A stretch of DNA of 64,000 bases from the NCBI GenBank assembly GCA_003762615.1, contig RIAZ01000001.1, positions 124,001 to 188,000 of the forward strand. Reading direction: 5' to 3'. This document shows, one piece after another, positions 34,799 through 43,975 of the stretch. Below the pieces are notes generated by a model. The model was not told the DNA's origin and searched no databases. It saw only the letters and a program-made list of their open reading frames with translations. Source of the DNA: Muribaculaceae bacterium Isolate-037 (Harlan) (lineage in GTDB: Bacteria > Bacteroidota > Bacteroidia > Bacteroidales > Muribaculaceae). The number at the start of each line of letters is the position of its first letter. Position 1 is the stretch's first letter. Both the position numbers and the translations under genes were made by a program.

Positions 34799-36046
34799 AT
34801 GAAAAAACTACTCTTATCTGTGTTCTCCATAGCATTAGCTATAGGAATGGATGCAGCCGACCTGAAGGTGAACGTTGACCTGAGCCACGACCTCTGGTGG
34901 AATGCTCCGGAAACCCCCACCGTAAAATTCTCTCTCGCCGACTCCCTCAGCAGAGCCAACGAATCCAAGATACGTTTCTTTGTCACTCCTGACACTGATG
35001 AGAATAGCGATATATTCTCCGAAGAAAGGGTTATAAATATCCCTAAGAACGACAGTATCAACCTCACCTTCACCCTACCTATCTCCCAACCAGGTTTCTA
35101 CAAATGCTTCATCGAGGATGACGGCAACGTGATACACCGTTTCAACATAGGATACGAACCTACCAGCTGCATCTCCTTGCCTGACAGCCAACCCGACTTT
35201 GACACATTCTGGCAACGTGCGCTCAATGAACTCGCTGCCGTGGATGGTGAATACAAGGTAGTGCTTGATAAGAAGCAGTCAGGTAAGAAGCGTAAGGCTT
35301 ACGACGTGGAGATGAAATCATGGGGAGGAGAAACCATCCGGGGGAAACTCTATGTGCCGGTTGCCGACGGGAAATATCCGGCTCTTATATATTACAACGG
35401 ATATGGCGCACAGCCTTGGGATTTTGACGTTGACGGTCGTGACGATCTGATTGAGTTTGTGACAGGCGTGAGAGGTCAGATGTATAATCAGCCGTACAAC
35501 ACTTACGGCGACTGGATACGCTACAATCTTGACAAACCGGATTCCTACTATTATAAGGGTGCATTCATGGACGCGGTGCGTTTCATTGATTTCATATCCC
35601 AATATGAAAAGACCGACACCGACAGGATTTTTGCTGAAGGGGGAAGTCAGGGTGGCGCGTTGACGCTTGCAGCCGCATCTCTTGACGACCGGTTGGCGGC
35701 AATATGCCCCTACATCCCATTCCTATCAGACTACAAGGATTACTTCAAGATCGTGAATTGGCCTGCTGCTCCGGTAATGGAGGAGGCAAAGCTGAAAGGA
35801 TTGGATGATGACACACTCTATCGCAATCTGTCATATTTCGACATCAAGAATCTTGCACGGAGGATAAAGTGCCCCGTCATGATGGGAATCGGGCTGCAAG
35901 ACCCCACCTGTCCACCCCATACCAACATGTCGTCATACAATCTCATCACATCCCCGAAACGACTCATAATCTACCCTACCTGCGGACATACCGTCGACTA
36001 TTCCGATTGGAATCCGCGTCGCGACAAATTCCTCCAAGACAAATAA
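34799..36046 (+). CDS. CE7 acetyl xylan esterase / cephalosporin-C deacetylase-like
   Basis: 415 aa from the ATG at 34799 (MKKLLLSVFSIALAIGMDAA, signal peptide); the open frame from 34700 overlaps the GH5 gene and is not used. An N-terminal extra domain (about residues 20-120) precedes the alpha/beta hydrolase. CE7 marks are present: RGQ in GVRGQMYN, Ser283 in EGGSQGGALT, Asp in GLQDPTCPPHT and His in TCGHTVDY. It deacetylates oligosaccharides. It sits downstream of the GH5 gene, probably in the same operon, and is followed by a terminator hairpin. Confidence 0.9.
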   Translation: MKKLLLSVFSIALAIGMDAADLKVNVDLSHDLWWNAPETPTVKFSLADSLSRANESKIRFFVTPDTDENSDIFSEERVINIPKNDSINLTFTLPISQPGFYKCFIEDDGNVIHRFNIGYEPTSCISLPDSQPDFDTFWQRALNELAAVDGEYKVVLDKKQSGKKRKAYDVEMKSWGGETIRGKLYVPVADGKYPALIYYNGYGAQPWDFDVDGRDDLIEFVTGVRGQMYNQPYNTYGDWIRYNLDKPDSYYYKGAFMDAVRFIDFISQYEKTDTDRIFAEGGSQGGALTLAAASLDDRLAAICPYIPFLSDYKDYFKIVNWPAAPVMEEAKLKGLDDDTLYRNLSYFDIKNLARRIKCPVMMGIGLQDPTCPPHTNMSSYNLITSPKRLIIYPTCGHTVDYSDWNPRRDKFLQDK

Positions 36047-36069
36047 ATAAATCCGCTATACAATATGGG

Positions 36070-36104
36070 AACAGGACTCCGCACCGGAATCCTGTTTCTT
36101 TTTT
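36070..36104 (+). terminator. Terminator of the GH5-esterase operon
   Basis: AACAGGAcTCC pairs with GGAaTCCTGTT, leaving one internal mismatch, and is followed by TCTTTTTT. A normal intrinsic terminator. Confidence 0.8.
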
Positions 36105-36245
36105 ATCAAACCATGTCTTTCAACAGAATGGAGATTTAAACGTTGTATATATGAGTGATATCGGTAACTCAATTATTGTATTTTTCTTAGAAATTGAAAT
36201 TGCATAAACTTATTTATACAATTTCTCATAATCCTTTGGAACCGT

Positions 36246-37073
36246 ATGAAATTATTAAATAAGATCTCTGTCAGACGCGCATTCCGCACGCTCTTTTTAG
36301 CTACCGCAATGGGTAGCACAGTGGCTCTGTCGGGCTGCTCTTCACTCAACATGGATTCCCTGATGAGTGGGGCATCAAAAGCCATAGAGGCCGCAACCAT
36401 ATCCGACGGTCAGATACAGAATTATGTGCATGAGTATATCGTATATTCCGACAAGCAAAATAAGGTGGCACCCCCTTCCAACCAATATGCGCAGCGACTC
36501 GCAAGACTCACCAACGGTCTTAATTCAATCGATGGTGTACCGCTGAATTTCAAGGTGTATCTCACTAATGATGTCAACGCATTTGCCTGTGCCGATGGAA
36601 GCGTCAGGGTCTATTCCGGATTGATGGATCGTATGACTGACGACGAGGTGCTTGGAGTAATCGGGCATGAGATAGGTCACGTGGCTCATAAGGACACGAA
36701 AAATGCCTTCAAACAGGCTCTGATCAACTCCGCCATTCTTGACGGGATAGCCTCCACAAGCTCTCAGGCTGCCGCCTTGTCGCAATCGCAACTTGCCCAA
36801 CTCGGTTCATCCCTCGTAAGTGCGAAATATTCACGCTCGCAGGAAAGCAACGCTGATGATTATGGCTACGATTTCCTTAAAGCCAACGGCAAGAATCCCT
36901 GGTCAATGGCAATGGCGTTCTCAAAACTCGAATCAATGGAGGCGGGAGCACAGACCAATGGAATGGCACAGATGTTCTCATCCCATCCATCTACGCCCGA
37001 CCGGATACAACACATCATCGACCGTTGCCACAAGGACAAGATAGCACCGCCGGCAGGGTGTAATCTAAAATAA
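36246..37073 (+). CDS. M48 family metalloprotease lipoprotein
   Basis: 275 aa, LoiP/YcaL-like periplasmic zinc protease anchored as a lipoprotein. The signal carries the lipobox ALSGC near residue 29. The zinc site is HEIGH (His141, Glu142, His145), with the third ligand Glu in SQESNADDYGYDFL. The SSHPSTPDRIQHI end is typical. It probably trims outer membrane proteins or assembly intermediates. It is convergent with the phosphotransferase gene and shares a terminator hairpin with it. Start MKLLNKISVRRAF is the first ATG and gives a good signal. Confidence 0.93.
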   Translation: MKLLNKISVRRAFRTLFLATAMGSTVALSGCSSLNMDSLMSGASKAIEAATISDGQIQNYVHEYIVYSDKQNKVAPPSNQYAQRLARLTNGLNSIDGVPLNFKVYLTNDVNAFACADGSVRVYSGLMDRMTDDEVLGVIGHEIGHVAHKDTKNAFKQALINSAILDGIASTSSQAAALSQSQLAQLGSSLVSAKYSRSQESNADDYGYDFLKANGKNPWSMAMAFSKLESMEAGAQTNGMAQMFSSHPSTPDRIQHIIDRCHKDKIAPPAGCNLK

Positions 37074-37099
37074 TACGACAACCCTACACATATATAGGA

Positions 37100-37120
37100 G
37101 GCTTGCACAATGTGCAAGCC
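37100..37120. terminator. Bidirectional terminator between M48 and phosphotransferase genes
   Basis: GGCTTGCACA and TGTGCAAGCC form a perfect 10-bp inverted repeat around one central A, between convergent genes. Flanking runs are T-poor on the plus side. Confidence 0.65.
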
Positions 37121-37146
37121 CCCTGAAATTTATAGAGTCTAAAATA

Positions 37147-38232
37147 TCATTCGGCAGCAATGATTCTGATTATTGACTGCATCTCTTCGTAATGCTCTTC
37201 CATGCTACGCAACAATTTGTATTGGGCTCGAGCCCGAACCAGATTATGCGCCGGATAACGGGTCTTGTAGTAGGTATCGCCGTCTATGTAATCCATGAGG
37301 AAACGGAGCACTTGTTCAAACGTGATGTAGAGTGCGGAGAATGCAAGGTTATCAATCTCTGCATCGGTCAGTGCCTCACGGCATTGCGACAGGTAGCCCT
37401 CCGCAAATCCGCGGAATATGTCAAGCGAAATCTCAACGTTATCAAGATTACTATCATCCTCCTTACCTGTGTTGGCATACGAACGGATTGCGTCGCCGAA
37501 GTCATACAGCACCGGTGCCCTCATAACGGTGTCAAGATCAATGACACACAATACATCCCCCTTCTTATCAAAAAGGATATTGTTGATCTTTGTGTCATTA
37601 TGAGCCACACGCATCGGGATGGAGCCATCCTCTATCTTCCTCTTCAGCTCCATCATCCTCTCCTTGCGGCTCTCTATCCACTCTATCTCCTCTTTGACGG
37701 CATCCTTCCTTCCGGCGGCATCGCGCGACAGGGATTCATCCCATTGCTCAAAACGGAAACGCATATCGTGGAATCCGGGCAGTGTGTCATACAATTCTTC
37801 TTGGAAATCAGCAAGCTGACGCTGGAAACGTCCTATACCTATGCCACCTTTCCTCGCTATCCCTGCATCCGACACGCGGTCTATCGCCAGCACATCGGGT
37901 ATGAGTCTCGACATTGCCCAATAATTGCACGACTCATCCTTGTAGCATAACTCTCCACTCTTTGTAGGCACCACATGCAGCACCTCAAACAACGGATTGC
38001 CACCCGCCTCCTTCACCTTGCGGCTAATATGCGCCGTCACCCGATCGATATTGCTCATCATCTCCGGTATATTCTTGAACACATTGCTATTCTTGCGCTG
38101 CAAGATATAACCCGGCACTGCACTCGACACTTTAACAAAATAAGTGTCGTTGATAAAGCCCTCGCCAACAGATTTGACAGACTCAACCCGTCCGTCAACC
38201 TTAAAATATTTTGCTATTTCTATTAGATCCAT
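37147..38232 (-). CDS. APH-fold phosphotransferase, sugar-kinase-like
   Basis: 361 aa cytoplasmic kinase of the aminoglycoside phosphotransferase fold. The catalytic loop is MRVAHNDTKINNILFD and the metal site CVIDLDTVMRAPVLYDFGDA. In Bacteroidales, proteins of this length and start (VGEGFINDTYFV, LQRKN) are usually N-acetylhexosamine 1-kinase or similar sugar kinases, not resistance enzymes; I take that view, without certainty about the substrate. It lies on the same strand, 66 bp downstream of the S9 peptidase gene. The gap between them contains a G/C hairpin and AT repeat. Confidence 0.8.
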   Translation of the reverse strand: MDLIEIAKYFKVDGRVESVKSVGEGFINDTYFVKVSSAVPGYILQRKNSNVFKNIPEMMSNIDRVTAHISRKVKEAGGNPLFEVLHVVPTKSGELCYKDESCNYWAMSRLIPDVLAIDRVSDAGIARKGGIGIGRFQRQLADFQEELYDTLPGFHDMRFRFEQWDESLSRDAAGRKDAVKEEIEWIESRKERMMELKRKIEDGSIPMRVAHNDTKINNILFDKKGDVLCVIDLDTVMRAPVLYDFGDAIRSYANTGKEDDSNLDNVEISLDIFRGFAEGYLSQCREALTDAEIDNLAFSALYITFEQVLRFLMDYIDGDTYYKTRYPAHNLVRARAQYKLLRSMEEHYEEMQSIIRIIAAE

Positions 38233-38240
38233 TAAGAAGC

Positions 38241-38300
38241 CCCCGACCCCCTAAAAGGGGAATATAGGAATTTTAAACTATAAACCTTAAACTATAAACT
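38241..38300. repeat. CCCCTAAAAGGGG hairpin and TTAAAC repeat fragment
   Basis: Between the S9 peptidase and phosphotransferase genes a short hairpin CCCC-TAAAA-GGGG (38248-38260) is followed by TTTTAAACTATAAACC and TTAAACTATAAAC. The latter resembles the inner part of the dispersed repeats at 17627 and 26815. It may be a terminator next to a decayed copy. Confidence 0.45.
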
Positions 38301-40551
38301 AATACTCAATCTCATCCCACTTAGGGGGTTCCACCCCAAGAAGATGACGCACGAAGAAATCATATCTCTTGTGCTCTCCGAAGCTCTCTCCCAAAGTGTG
38401 GTGCACACCCGGAAGCACAACAAGCTCGAAATCCTTGTTAGCCTTGATCAGCGCGTCTGCCACCTGCATTGTAGATGCAGGGTCAACGTTGTCGTCCAAT
38501 TCTCCCACAACAAGCATCAGTGGACGGCTGAGTAGATGTGCATTCTCCACGTTTGACGCCTTGATATAGCTCTCATCAATCGGATAACCGAGCCATTGCT
38601 CATTCCACCATATCTTGTCCATGCGGTTGTCATGACAGCCGCACGCTGAATATGCAGCCTTATAGAACTCCGGATAATGCAGCACAGCCGTAGTCGATTC
38701 CTGACCGCCGGCTGACGCTCCATATATCCCCACCCTGTCAATATCAAGATACGGGTATTTCTTACCTGCTGCCTTTATCCATGCGATATGGTCAGGCAAG
38801 CCGGCATCCACAAGATTCTTATAGCAGACGTTCTCAAACTCACGGGTGCGGAAAGAGGTGCCCATGCCGTCAACCATAACTACGACAAAACCAAGTTCTG
38901 CCAACGCACTCATATTGCGGTTATAGGCAATGAACGATTTCGGCACATACTGGTCGCCGGGTCCCTGATAGATGTATTCCACCACGGGATATTTCTTCGT
39001 ATCATCGAAGTTTGACGGGCGATATATAAGCCCCCACATCGGGGTCTTGCCATCACGTCCCGGAGCCACAAACACCTCCGGAGCCTGCCATCCTGCTGCC
39101 ATAAGCTGCGACAGGTCGGCTTCCGCCACCTTCATGATCTCCTTTCCGTCAGACGCATCCCTGATGACTGTCACAGGGGCATCTGACACGGTGGAATATG
39201 TATCTACAAGATACTTGTAATCCGGAGAGAATACCGCACGATGCGTGCCCTTCGCCGGAGTGAGGTCTGTCAGTCCGCTGCCATCGAAATTAATCGAGTA
39301 ATAGCGGATGAAATATGGATCCTCATCCTTGTTGACACCGTTGGCGGAGAAATATATCTTACTGTTCGCCTCATCTACGTTGACCACATCACGCACGTAC
39401 CAGTCACCCTTGGTAATCTGATGGGTAGGCTTACCGGTGGCACGGTCATACATATAGAGATGATTGTAATTGTCGCGCTCGCTGCTCCATATTATTCTCT
39501 TACCGTCTGCAAGTTTATGACGGAAAATGCGTATCCAGTTGACGTATTTATCATGACTCTCATCTACAAGAGGACGCACACTGCCATCCGTGGCAGAGAG
39601 TTCAAGGATACGGTAATTCTTATGCCCGCGCTCATTATATTCAAACGTCACTCCGCTGCTGTCGGCGTTCCATTCAAGTGCCGTAAGATCAAATTGGTTG
39701 GGGAATAAGTCGGTGGAGGGGGAAATGACACGTCCGCTCTCAACCTCCACAATGATAGGATGCTTGAAACGCAACTCATCACCCGGCTTGGCATATTCCT
39801 GCTTATGCAGTATCGGCTGGCTACCCTGTGCCGGAGACGACTCCACATAATAGACGTAACGTTTCTCTGCACTGCGTATCTTGTTGAGCGCGACGTTGCG
39901 ACTGTCGGGCGACCAATAGATATAGGATGAATAATAATTGGCAAGCGTGCCATCCTTTGTCAGCTGACGCTCCTTCTTATCTGCCAGATTCCTCACCCAA
40001 AGATTATTGTCGCGCACGAAAGCCTCATACTTGCCGTCGGGCGACACGACAGGCGCACCATCCTTCTCCTCATTCACCACCATCCAATGAGGCTGTTCGG
40101 GAGTCGGTGGTACAGTGCCACGGTCAGTCAGCACCCCTTTCTTGCGGTTGACGTATTGCCATACGTGTCCATCCCGTTCAAACCATAATGTATCGGCGGC
40201 ACCGGTGGTCCTCAGACGTTCAAGTCTGAGATCTTCCGGCTTCACGTCAGCCACCCCGTTTGATGAAAGCGCGGCGGCAAGTGCCTTATGGTCAAACATC
40301 GGTCGGCTAACCTTACGGGAGGCATCGACAAGAGTATAGACCTTTGCCCCGTCGGAATCATCAGCCATATACCAGAAACATGAAGTACCGTCTATCCACC
40401 GGGGATAGATACGTCCGTTGGGCACCTGTCCGTAATTATATCTCTTCGACAGGCTGTATGCCCGGTTGTAATCCTCAAGAGTGCCCTGGGCAATGACAGT
40501 TGCCGATGATGACAGAGCTGCAGCCAGAGCCAATATTATGATATGTTTCAT
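38299..40551 (-). CDS. S9 family prolyl peptidase (DPP IV-like)
   Basis: 750 aa exported serine peptidase from MKHIIILALAAALSSSATV; an ATG two codons earlier (40557) is possible. An N-terminal beta-propeller (about residues 30-510) is followed by the alpha/beta hydrolase domain. Catalytic residues: Ser613 in YGASAGGQES, Asp in VGELDDNVDP and His in GVHHTLG. It removes dipeptides from peptides with a penultimate proline or alanine, for periplasmic peptide use. The EamA transporter gene lies 14 bp upstream on the same strand, so the two are likely cotranscribed. Confidence 0.92.
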   Translation of the reverse strand: MKHIIILALAAALSSSATVIAQGTLEDYNRAYSLSKRYNYGQVPNGRIYPRWIDGTSCFWYMADDSDGAKVYTLVDASRKVSRPMFDHKALAAALSSNGVADVKPEDLRLERLRTTGAADTLWFERDGHVWQYVNRKKGVLTDRGTVPPTPEQPHWMVVNEEKDGAPVVSPDGKYEAFVRDNNLWVRNLADKKERQLTKDGTLANYYSSYIYWSPDSRNVALNKIRSAEKRYVYYVESSPAQGSQPILHKQEYAKPGDELRFKHPIIVEVESGRVISPSTDLFPNQFDLTALEWNADSSGVTFEYNERGHKNYRILELSATDGSVRPLVDESHDKYVNWIRIFRHKLADGKRIIWSSERDNYNHLYMYDRATGKPTHQITKGDWYVRDVVNVDEANSKIYFSANGVNKDEDPYFIRYYSINFDGSGLTDLTPAKGTHRAVFSPDYKYLVDTYSTVSDAPVTVIRDASDGKEIMKVAEADLSQLMAAGWQAPEVFVAPGRDGKTPMWGLIYRPSNFDDTKKYPVVEYIYQGPGDQYVPKSFIAYNRNMSALAELGFVVVMVDGMGTSFRTREFENVCYKNLVDAGLPDHIAWIKAAGKKYPYLDIDRVGIYGASAGGQESTTAVLHYPEFYKAAYSACGCHDNRMDKIWWNEQWLGYPIDESYIKASNVENAHLLSRPLMLVVGELDDNVDPASTMQVADALIKANKDFELVVLPGVHHTLGESFGEHKRYDFFVRHLLGVEPPKWDEIEY

Positions 40552-40565
40552 ACCCATCTATAATT

Positions 40566-41468
40566 TCAGTTTAATGATTTAGCTGTCTTTCTTCCGGCAA
40601 AATACTGGTTGTAGACCAAACCGCCTACAATCAGACAGAGACCACCGTATGTGGTAGGCACTATTCTCTCACCAAGCACTATGGATATGAAGAAGAGCGA
40701 CAGGAACGGGGCGAGATAGCACATCTGGTTGATGAGAGCGGGGTTATCAGTGTGGCGTATTGCAAGACCGAAGCAGATGAACGGCACGCCCATCTCGAAT
40801 GCCCCGATGTAGGCACCCGACAGCAACGCCTCGGTCGACATCGGCTGCAACGGTGAGAACAATGTGCCTATCAGCAGATAGACCATGCCGAAAAGGAAGG
40901 TAAGGAAGAGCGACGTGCCCTCACTCACCTTATCTTTGAGCCCGTCGTTAAGAATCCAGTAAAGTGCCCACAGGAATGCACTACCGAATGCCAGCACGAT
41001 TCCGAATACCGACACACTGCCGTTGATCGCGCTTCCTCCCAATGATATGAGTGCCACACCAAGTAGCGACACAAACATCCCAAGATATTTGGAACGCGGT
41101 ATCGGACGATGGGCAAACACTGCAAGGAGCACGGCAAGGACGATAGGCCAAAGATAGTTGATGGGCTGAGCCATCTGTGCCGGCAGATAATCGTAGGCAG
41201 TGAAGAGCACAAAGTAGTATGCCACGGGAGCCACAAGCCCCAGTACGGCAAAACGTCCCCACAAAGTGGGGGTAAGGCTTCGCAGCTCGCGCCATGAACC
41301 GGTAGCGAATATCCACAGTGTGAATATCAGCAACGCGGTGGCACATGCCACTATAAGCATCTCGAATACAGTCATGTTGCGCAAGGCGACTTTGAAAGCG
41401 GTGGCGACAGTGGACCAGCTTAATACTGCCACTCCTCCAAGCACCACCGAACGTGCGGAAGTTTTCAT
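40566..41468 (-). CDS. EamA/DMT family inner membrane transporter
   Basis: 300 aa with about ten hydrophobic helices in two EamA repeats (first to about residue 140, second AFGSAFLWALYWILND to the end). The VLSWSTVATAFKVAL start and PINYLWPIVLAVLLAVF stretch are typical of drug/metabolite exporters. The substrate is unknown; efflux of an amino acid or metabolite would fit the adjacent peptidase. It has a promoter at 41494-41523 and a striking array of CATG decamers further upstream. Confidence 0.88.
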   Translation of the reverse strand: MKTSARSVVLGGVAVLSWSTVATAFKVALRNMTVFEMLIVACATALLIFTLWIFATGSWRELRSLTPTLWGRFAVLGLVAPVAYYFVLFTAYDYLPAQMAQPINYLWPIVLAVLLAVFAHRPIPRSKYLGMFVSLLGVALISLGGSAINGSVSVFGIVLAFGSAFLWALYWILNDGLKDKVSEGTSLFLTFLFGMVYLLIGTLFSPLQPMSTEALLSGAYIGAFEMGVPFICFGLAIRHTDNPALINQMCYLAPFLSLFFISIVLGERIVPTTYGGLCLIVGGLVYNQYFAGRKTAKSLN

Positions 41469-41493
41469 TTTAAGGTCAGTTAGAAAAGTTTTC

Positions 41494-41523
41494 CAAAATT
41501 AATAATTTTCAATTGATTTGCAA
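41494..41523 (-). promoter_or_regulatory. Promoter of the EamA-S9 peptidase operon
   Basis: On the minus strand: TTG (41523-41521), 19-bp spacer, TAATTTTG (41501-41494). The expected start is near 41488. Confidence 0.65.
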
Positions 41524-41550
41524 TCCTATTCTGGAGATTTTATGTTGCAC

Positions 41551-41610
41551 CATGATAAATCATGATATGACATGATACATCATGAAATATCATGTTATAT
41601 CATGTCATAA
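41551..41610. repeat. Six 10-bp units, each beginning CATG
   Basis: CATG starts at 41551, 41561, 41571, 41581, 41591 and 41601 with no slippage; the units are CATGATAAAT, CATGATATGA, CATGATACAT, CATGAAATAT, CATGTTATAT and CATGTCATAA. The last unit overlaps the tex stop codon. The array lies about 60-120 bp upstream of the transcription start of the EamA gene. Confidence 0.85.
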
Positions 41611-43749
41611 AATGAGCGACAGCCCGATGCGCCGACGAGCGGAATCTACATCCAGCACTTTCACCTCAACACGCTGACCAAGTTTCAGCACATCTCCCAC
41701 ATTGTTGACGCGCTTACGCGACATCTGCGAGATATGGATGAGCCCATTCTCCTTTATACCTAAATTCACGAATGCTCCGAACGCCGTGATATTATTAACG
41801 ATACCGGGAAGCACCATCCCCGGACGTAACTCTTCGAAATCATTGACGCCCGCTACGAATGCCTCATTGTCGCCGTCGATGCGCGGATCACGTCCCGGCT
41901 TGCGGAGTTCGGCTATTATATCCGTGATTGTCTCCTCACCAGCCAATCCGAGTGATGCCATCTTTTTCACGTCAATCTTATCCAGGAGTGCGGAATTGGC
42001 TGCCAGATCGCCAGGTTTCACTCCGAGCTGACGTGCTATGGCAGTCACTACCCCGTAGCTCTCCGGATGAATACCGGTATTGTCAAGAGGTTCCTTCCCT
42101 CCCGGCACTCTCAGGAAACCGGCGGCAAGTTCAAATGCCTTGTCACCAAGACGTGGCACCTTCTTCAGATCCTTACGGGTGGCGAAATCGCCGTTCTTTG
42201 CCCGATATGCCACGATGTTTGCAGCCAGTGCCGGACCGATACCCGACACGTATGACAGCAGTTTTTCCGAGGCTGTGTTGACATCCACCCCGACGGCATT
42301 CACGCAACTCATCACTGTGTAATCAAGTGCATTCTTAAGATTACCCTGATCCACGTCATGCTGATACTGCCCCACCCCTATCGACTTGGGATCAATCTTG
42401 ACAAGTTCGGCAAGCGGATCAATCAGCCTACGCCCTATCGACACCGCCCCACGCACTGTCACGTCTTTGTCGGGAAATTCCTTACGTGCGATATCAGAGG
42501 CGGAATAGACGGATGCCCCGTTCTCACTGACGATATAGATAGCCTCCGGATTCATCAATCCACTTGCTTTGAGGAATCTTTCCGTCTCACGCGAAGCGGT
42601 GCCATTACCAAGTGCGACGGCATCCAGCCTATGAGTCTTGATGAGACGCGACAATATGCGTGTGGCTCCTTCTATATCCTCACGCGGTGGCGCGGCATAG
42701 ATGACGGTATCCTCAAGAAGATTCCCCTGTGCATCGAGTGCCACAACCTTGCAGCCGGTGCGATAGCCGGGGTCAAGAGCAAGTATCCTCTTCCCTTTCA
42801 ACGGGGCTGCGAGAAGAAGCTGACGGAGATTGTCGGAGAATATGTCAATGGCCACCTTATCCGCCTCCTCTTTCAAGTCGGATGAAATCTCTGTCTCAAC
42901 GGATGGACGCAGCAATCTTCGCGAAGCATCCTCCACCGCCTCACTTATAACTCCGGCACAATCCCTTGATGCTCCGTGCGGCATGAACGAACGGCATAAT
43001 GACTCGTCAAGACGGTCATCCTCATCCCCTAACGTATATTTCACCCTTACCAGTCCTTCTCTCTCCGCACGACGTAATGCAAGATACTGGTGTGAGGGCA
43101 TACGCCTGACAGTCTGTGAGAAGTCGGCATATCCAGACAATGGGGAGTCGGACAGTTCCTTCTCCTTACCCTTCACTGTCTGGCATACGATGGATGCGTT
43201 ACGACGGTAGACGTTGCGGGTTATGTTGCGCAGACGTGGTGATTCCGACGCCCATTCCGCTATTATGTCGGCGGCTCCGGCTATGGCATCCTCGCAATCT
43301 TCCACACCATTCTTACCTACGAATCCGTTAGCTGCAGATGTGCAATCGGAAGGTTTGCCCGACATTATCATCTTAGCCAATGGTTCAAGACCCTTTTCAC
43401 GTGCCATCGTTGCGCGTGTGCGTTTCTTGGGTTTGAATGGAGCATATATATCCTCCACTCCTGTCATAGTGTCGGCAATCTCCAAAGCATTTTCCAAAGC
43501 CGGAGTCATAGCACCGGCATTCTCTATCGCCTCTTTCACAAACGCTTTCCGCGCTTCCAGTTCGCGCTCCGATTTCAAAGCGGACTCAATACCACGCACC
43601 GCCACCTCATCAAGCGATCCGGTGCGTTCCTTCCTATACCTGCTGATGAACGGCACAGTCGCCCCCTCATCAAGCAATTCAGCCGTAGCCTTTACGGCAT
43701 TCTCCCTCAATCCAAGTTTCTCCGCAATTCTCTTATATATATTATTCAT
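41605..43749 (-). CDS. tex: Transcription accessory protein Tex
   Basis: 714 aa from the ATG at 43749 (MNNIYKRIAEKLGLRENAV); the longer frame to 43782 only adds unlikely residues. Domain order fits Tex: N-terminal helical region (FISRYRKERTGSLDE), YqgF RNase-like domain (RILALDPGYRTGCKVVALD, about 315), helix-hairpin-helix repeats (KLLSYVSGIGPALAANIVAY, about 490) and a C-terminal S1 RNA-binding domain (LPGIVNNITAFGAFVNLGIK, about 640-714). It acts on RNA and ribosomes in the cytoplasm. The stop codon lies inside the CATG decamer array. No TAnnTTTG box was found just upstream. Confidence 0.95.
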   Translation of the reverse strand: MNNIYKRIAEKLGLRENAVKATAELLDEGATVPFISRYRKERTGSLDEVAVRGIESALKSERELEARKAFVKEAIENAGAMTPALENALEIADTMTGVEDIYAPFKPKKRTRATMAREKGLEPLAKMIMSGKPSDCTSAANGFVGKNGVEDCEDAIAGAADIIAEWASESPRLRNITRNVYRRNASIVCQTVKGKEKELSDSPLSGYADFSQTVRRMPSHQYLALRRAEREGLVRVKYTLGDEDDRLDESLCRSFMPHGASRDCAGVISEAVEDASRRLLRPSVETEISSDLKEEADKVAIDIFSDNLRQLLLAAPLKGKRILALDPGYRTGCKVVALDAQGNLLEDTVIYAAPPREDIEGATRILSRLIKTHRLDAVALGNGTASRETERFLKASGLMNPEAIYIVSENGASVYSASDIARKEFPDKDVTVRGAVSIGRRLIDPLAELVKIDPKSIGVGQYQHDVDQGNLKNALDYTVMSCVNAVGVDVNTASEKLLSYVSGIGPALAANIVAYRAKNGDFATRKDLKKVPRLGDKAFELAAGFLRVPGGKEPLDNTGIHPESYGVVTAIARQLGVKPGDLAANSALLDKIDVKKMASLGLAGEETITDIIAELRKPGRDPRIDGDNEAFVAGVNDFEELRPGMVLPGIVNNITAFGAFVNLGIKENGLIHISQMSRKRVNNVGDVLKLGQRVEVKVLDVDSARRRIGLSLIL

Positions 43750-43910
43750 ATCCAAAATATAATCTACAAAATGTAAACTCAAAAAAGAATAATATTCTTT
43801 GAAATCATATAAACTTCAAATTCTGAATCGCGAAGTGAACAAAAAAAATTGAAACCGACAAATTTTTACAGACCAATCTTCCTTTTCTCCATTAAAGTTG
43901 ACAAGTTTCA

Positions 43911-43946
43911 ATAAAAAATAAATGCAACCAAAAAAGGTTGCATTTA
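43911..43946 (-). terminator. Terminator of the third GLPGLI gene
   Basis: TAAATGCAACC (43919-43929) pairs with GGTTGCATTTA (43936-43946) over 11 bp around a run of six A. Read on the minus strand it is followed by TATTTTTTATTG. A good intrinsic terminator 30 bp after the stop. Confidence 0.85.
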
Positions 43947-43975
43947 GTACAGCATTGCGCTTATTTACGGAAGAT

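Noticed and set aside
37192..37950. 252-aa plus-strand frame
   Set aside because: Exact antisense of the phosphotransferase gene, whose kinase motifs are clear; a shadow frame.
37147..38232. Aminoglycoside resistance gene
   Set aside because: The fold is that of APH enzymes, but length, neighbours and start resemble chromosomal sugar-kinase-like proteins of Bacteroidales.
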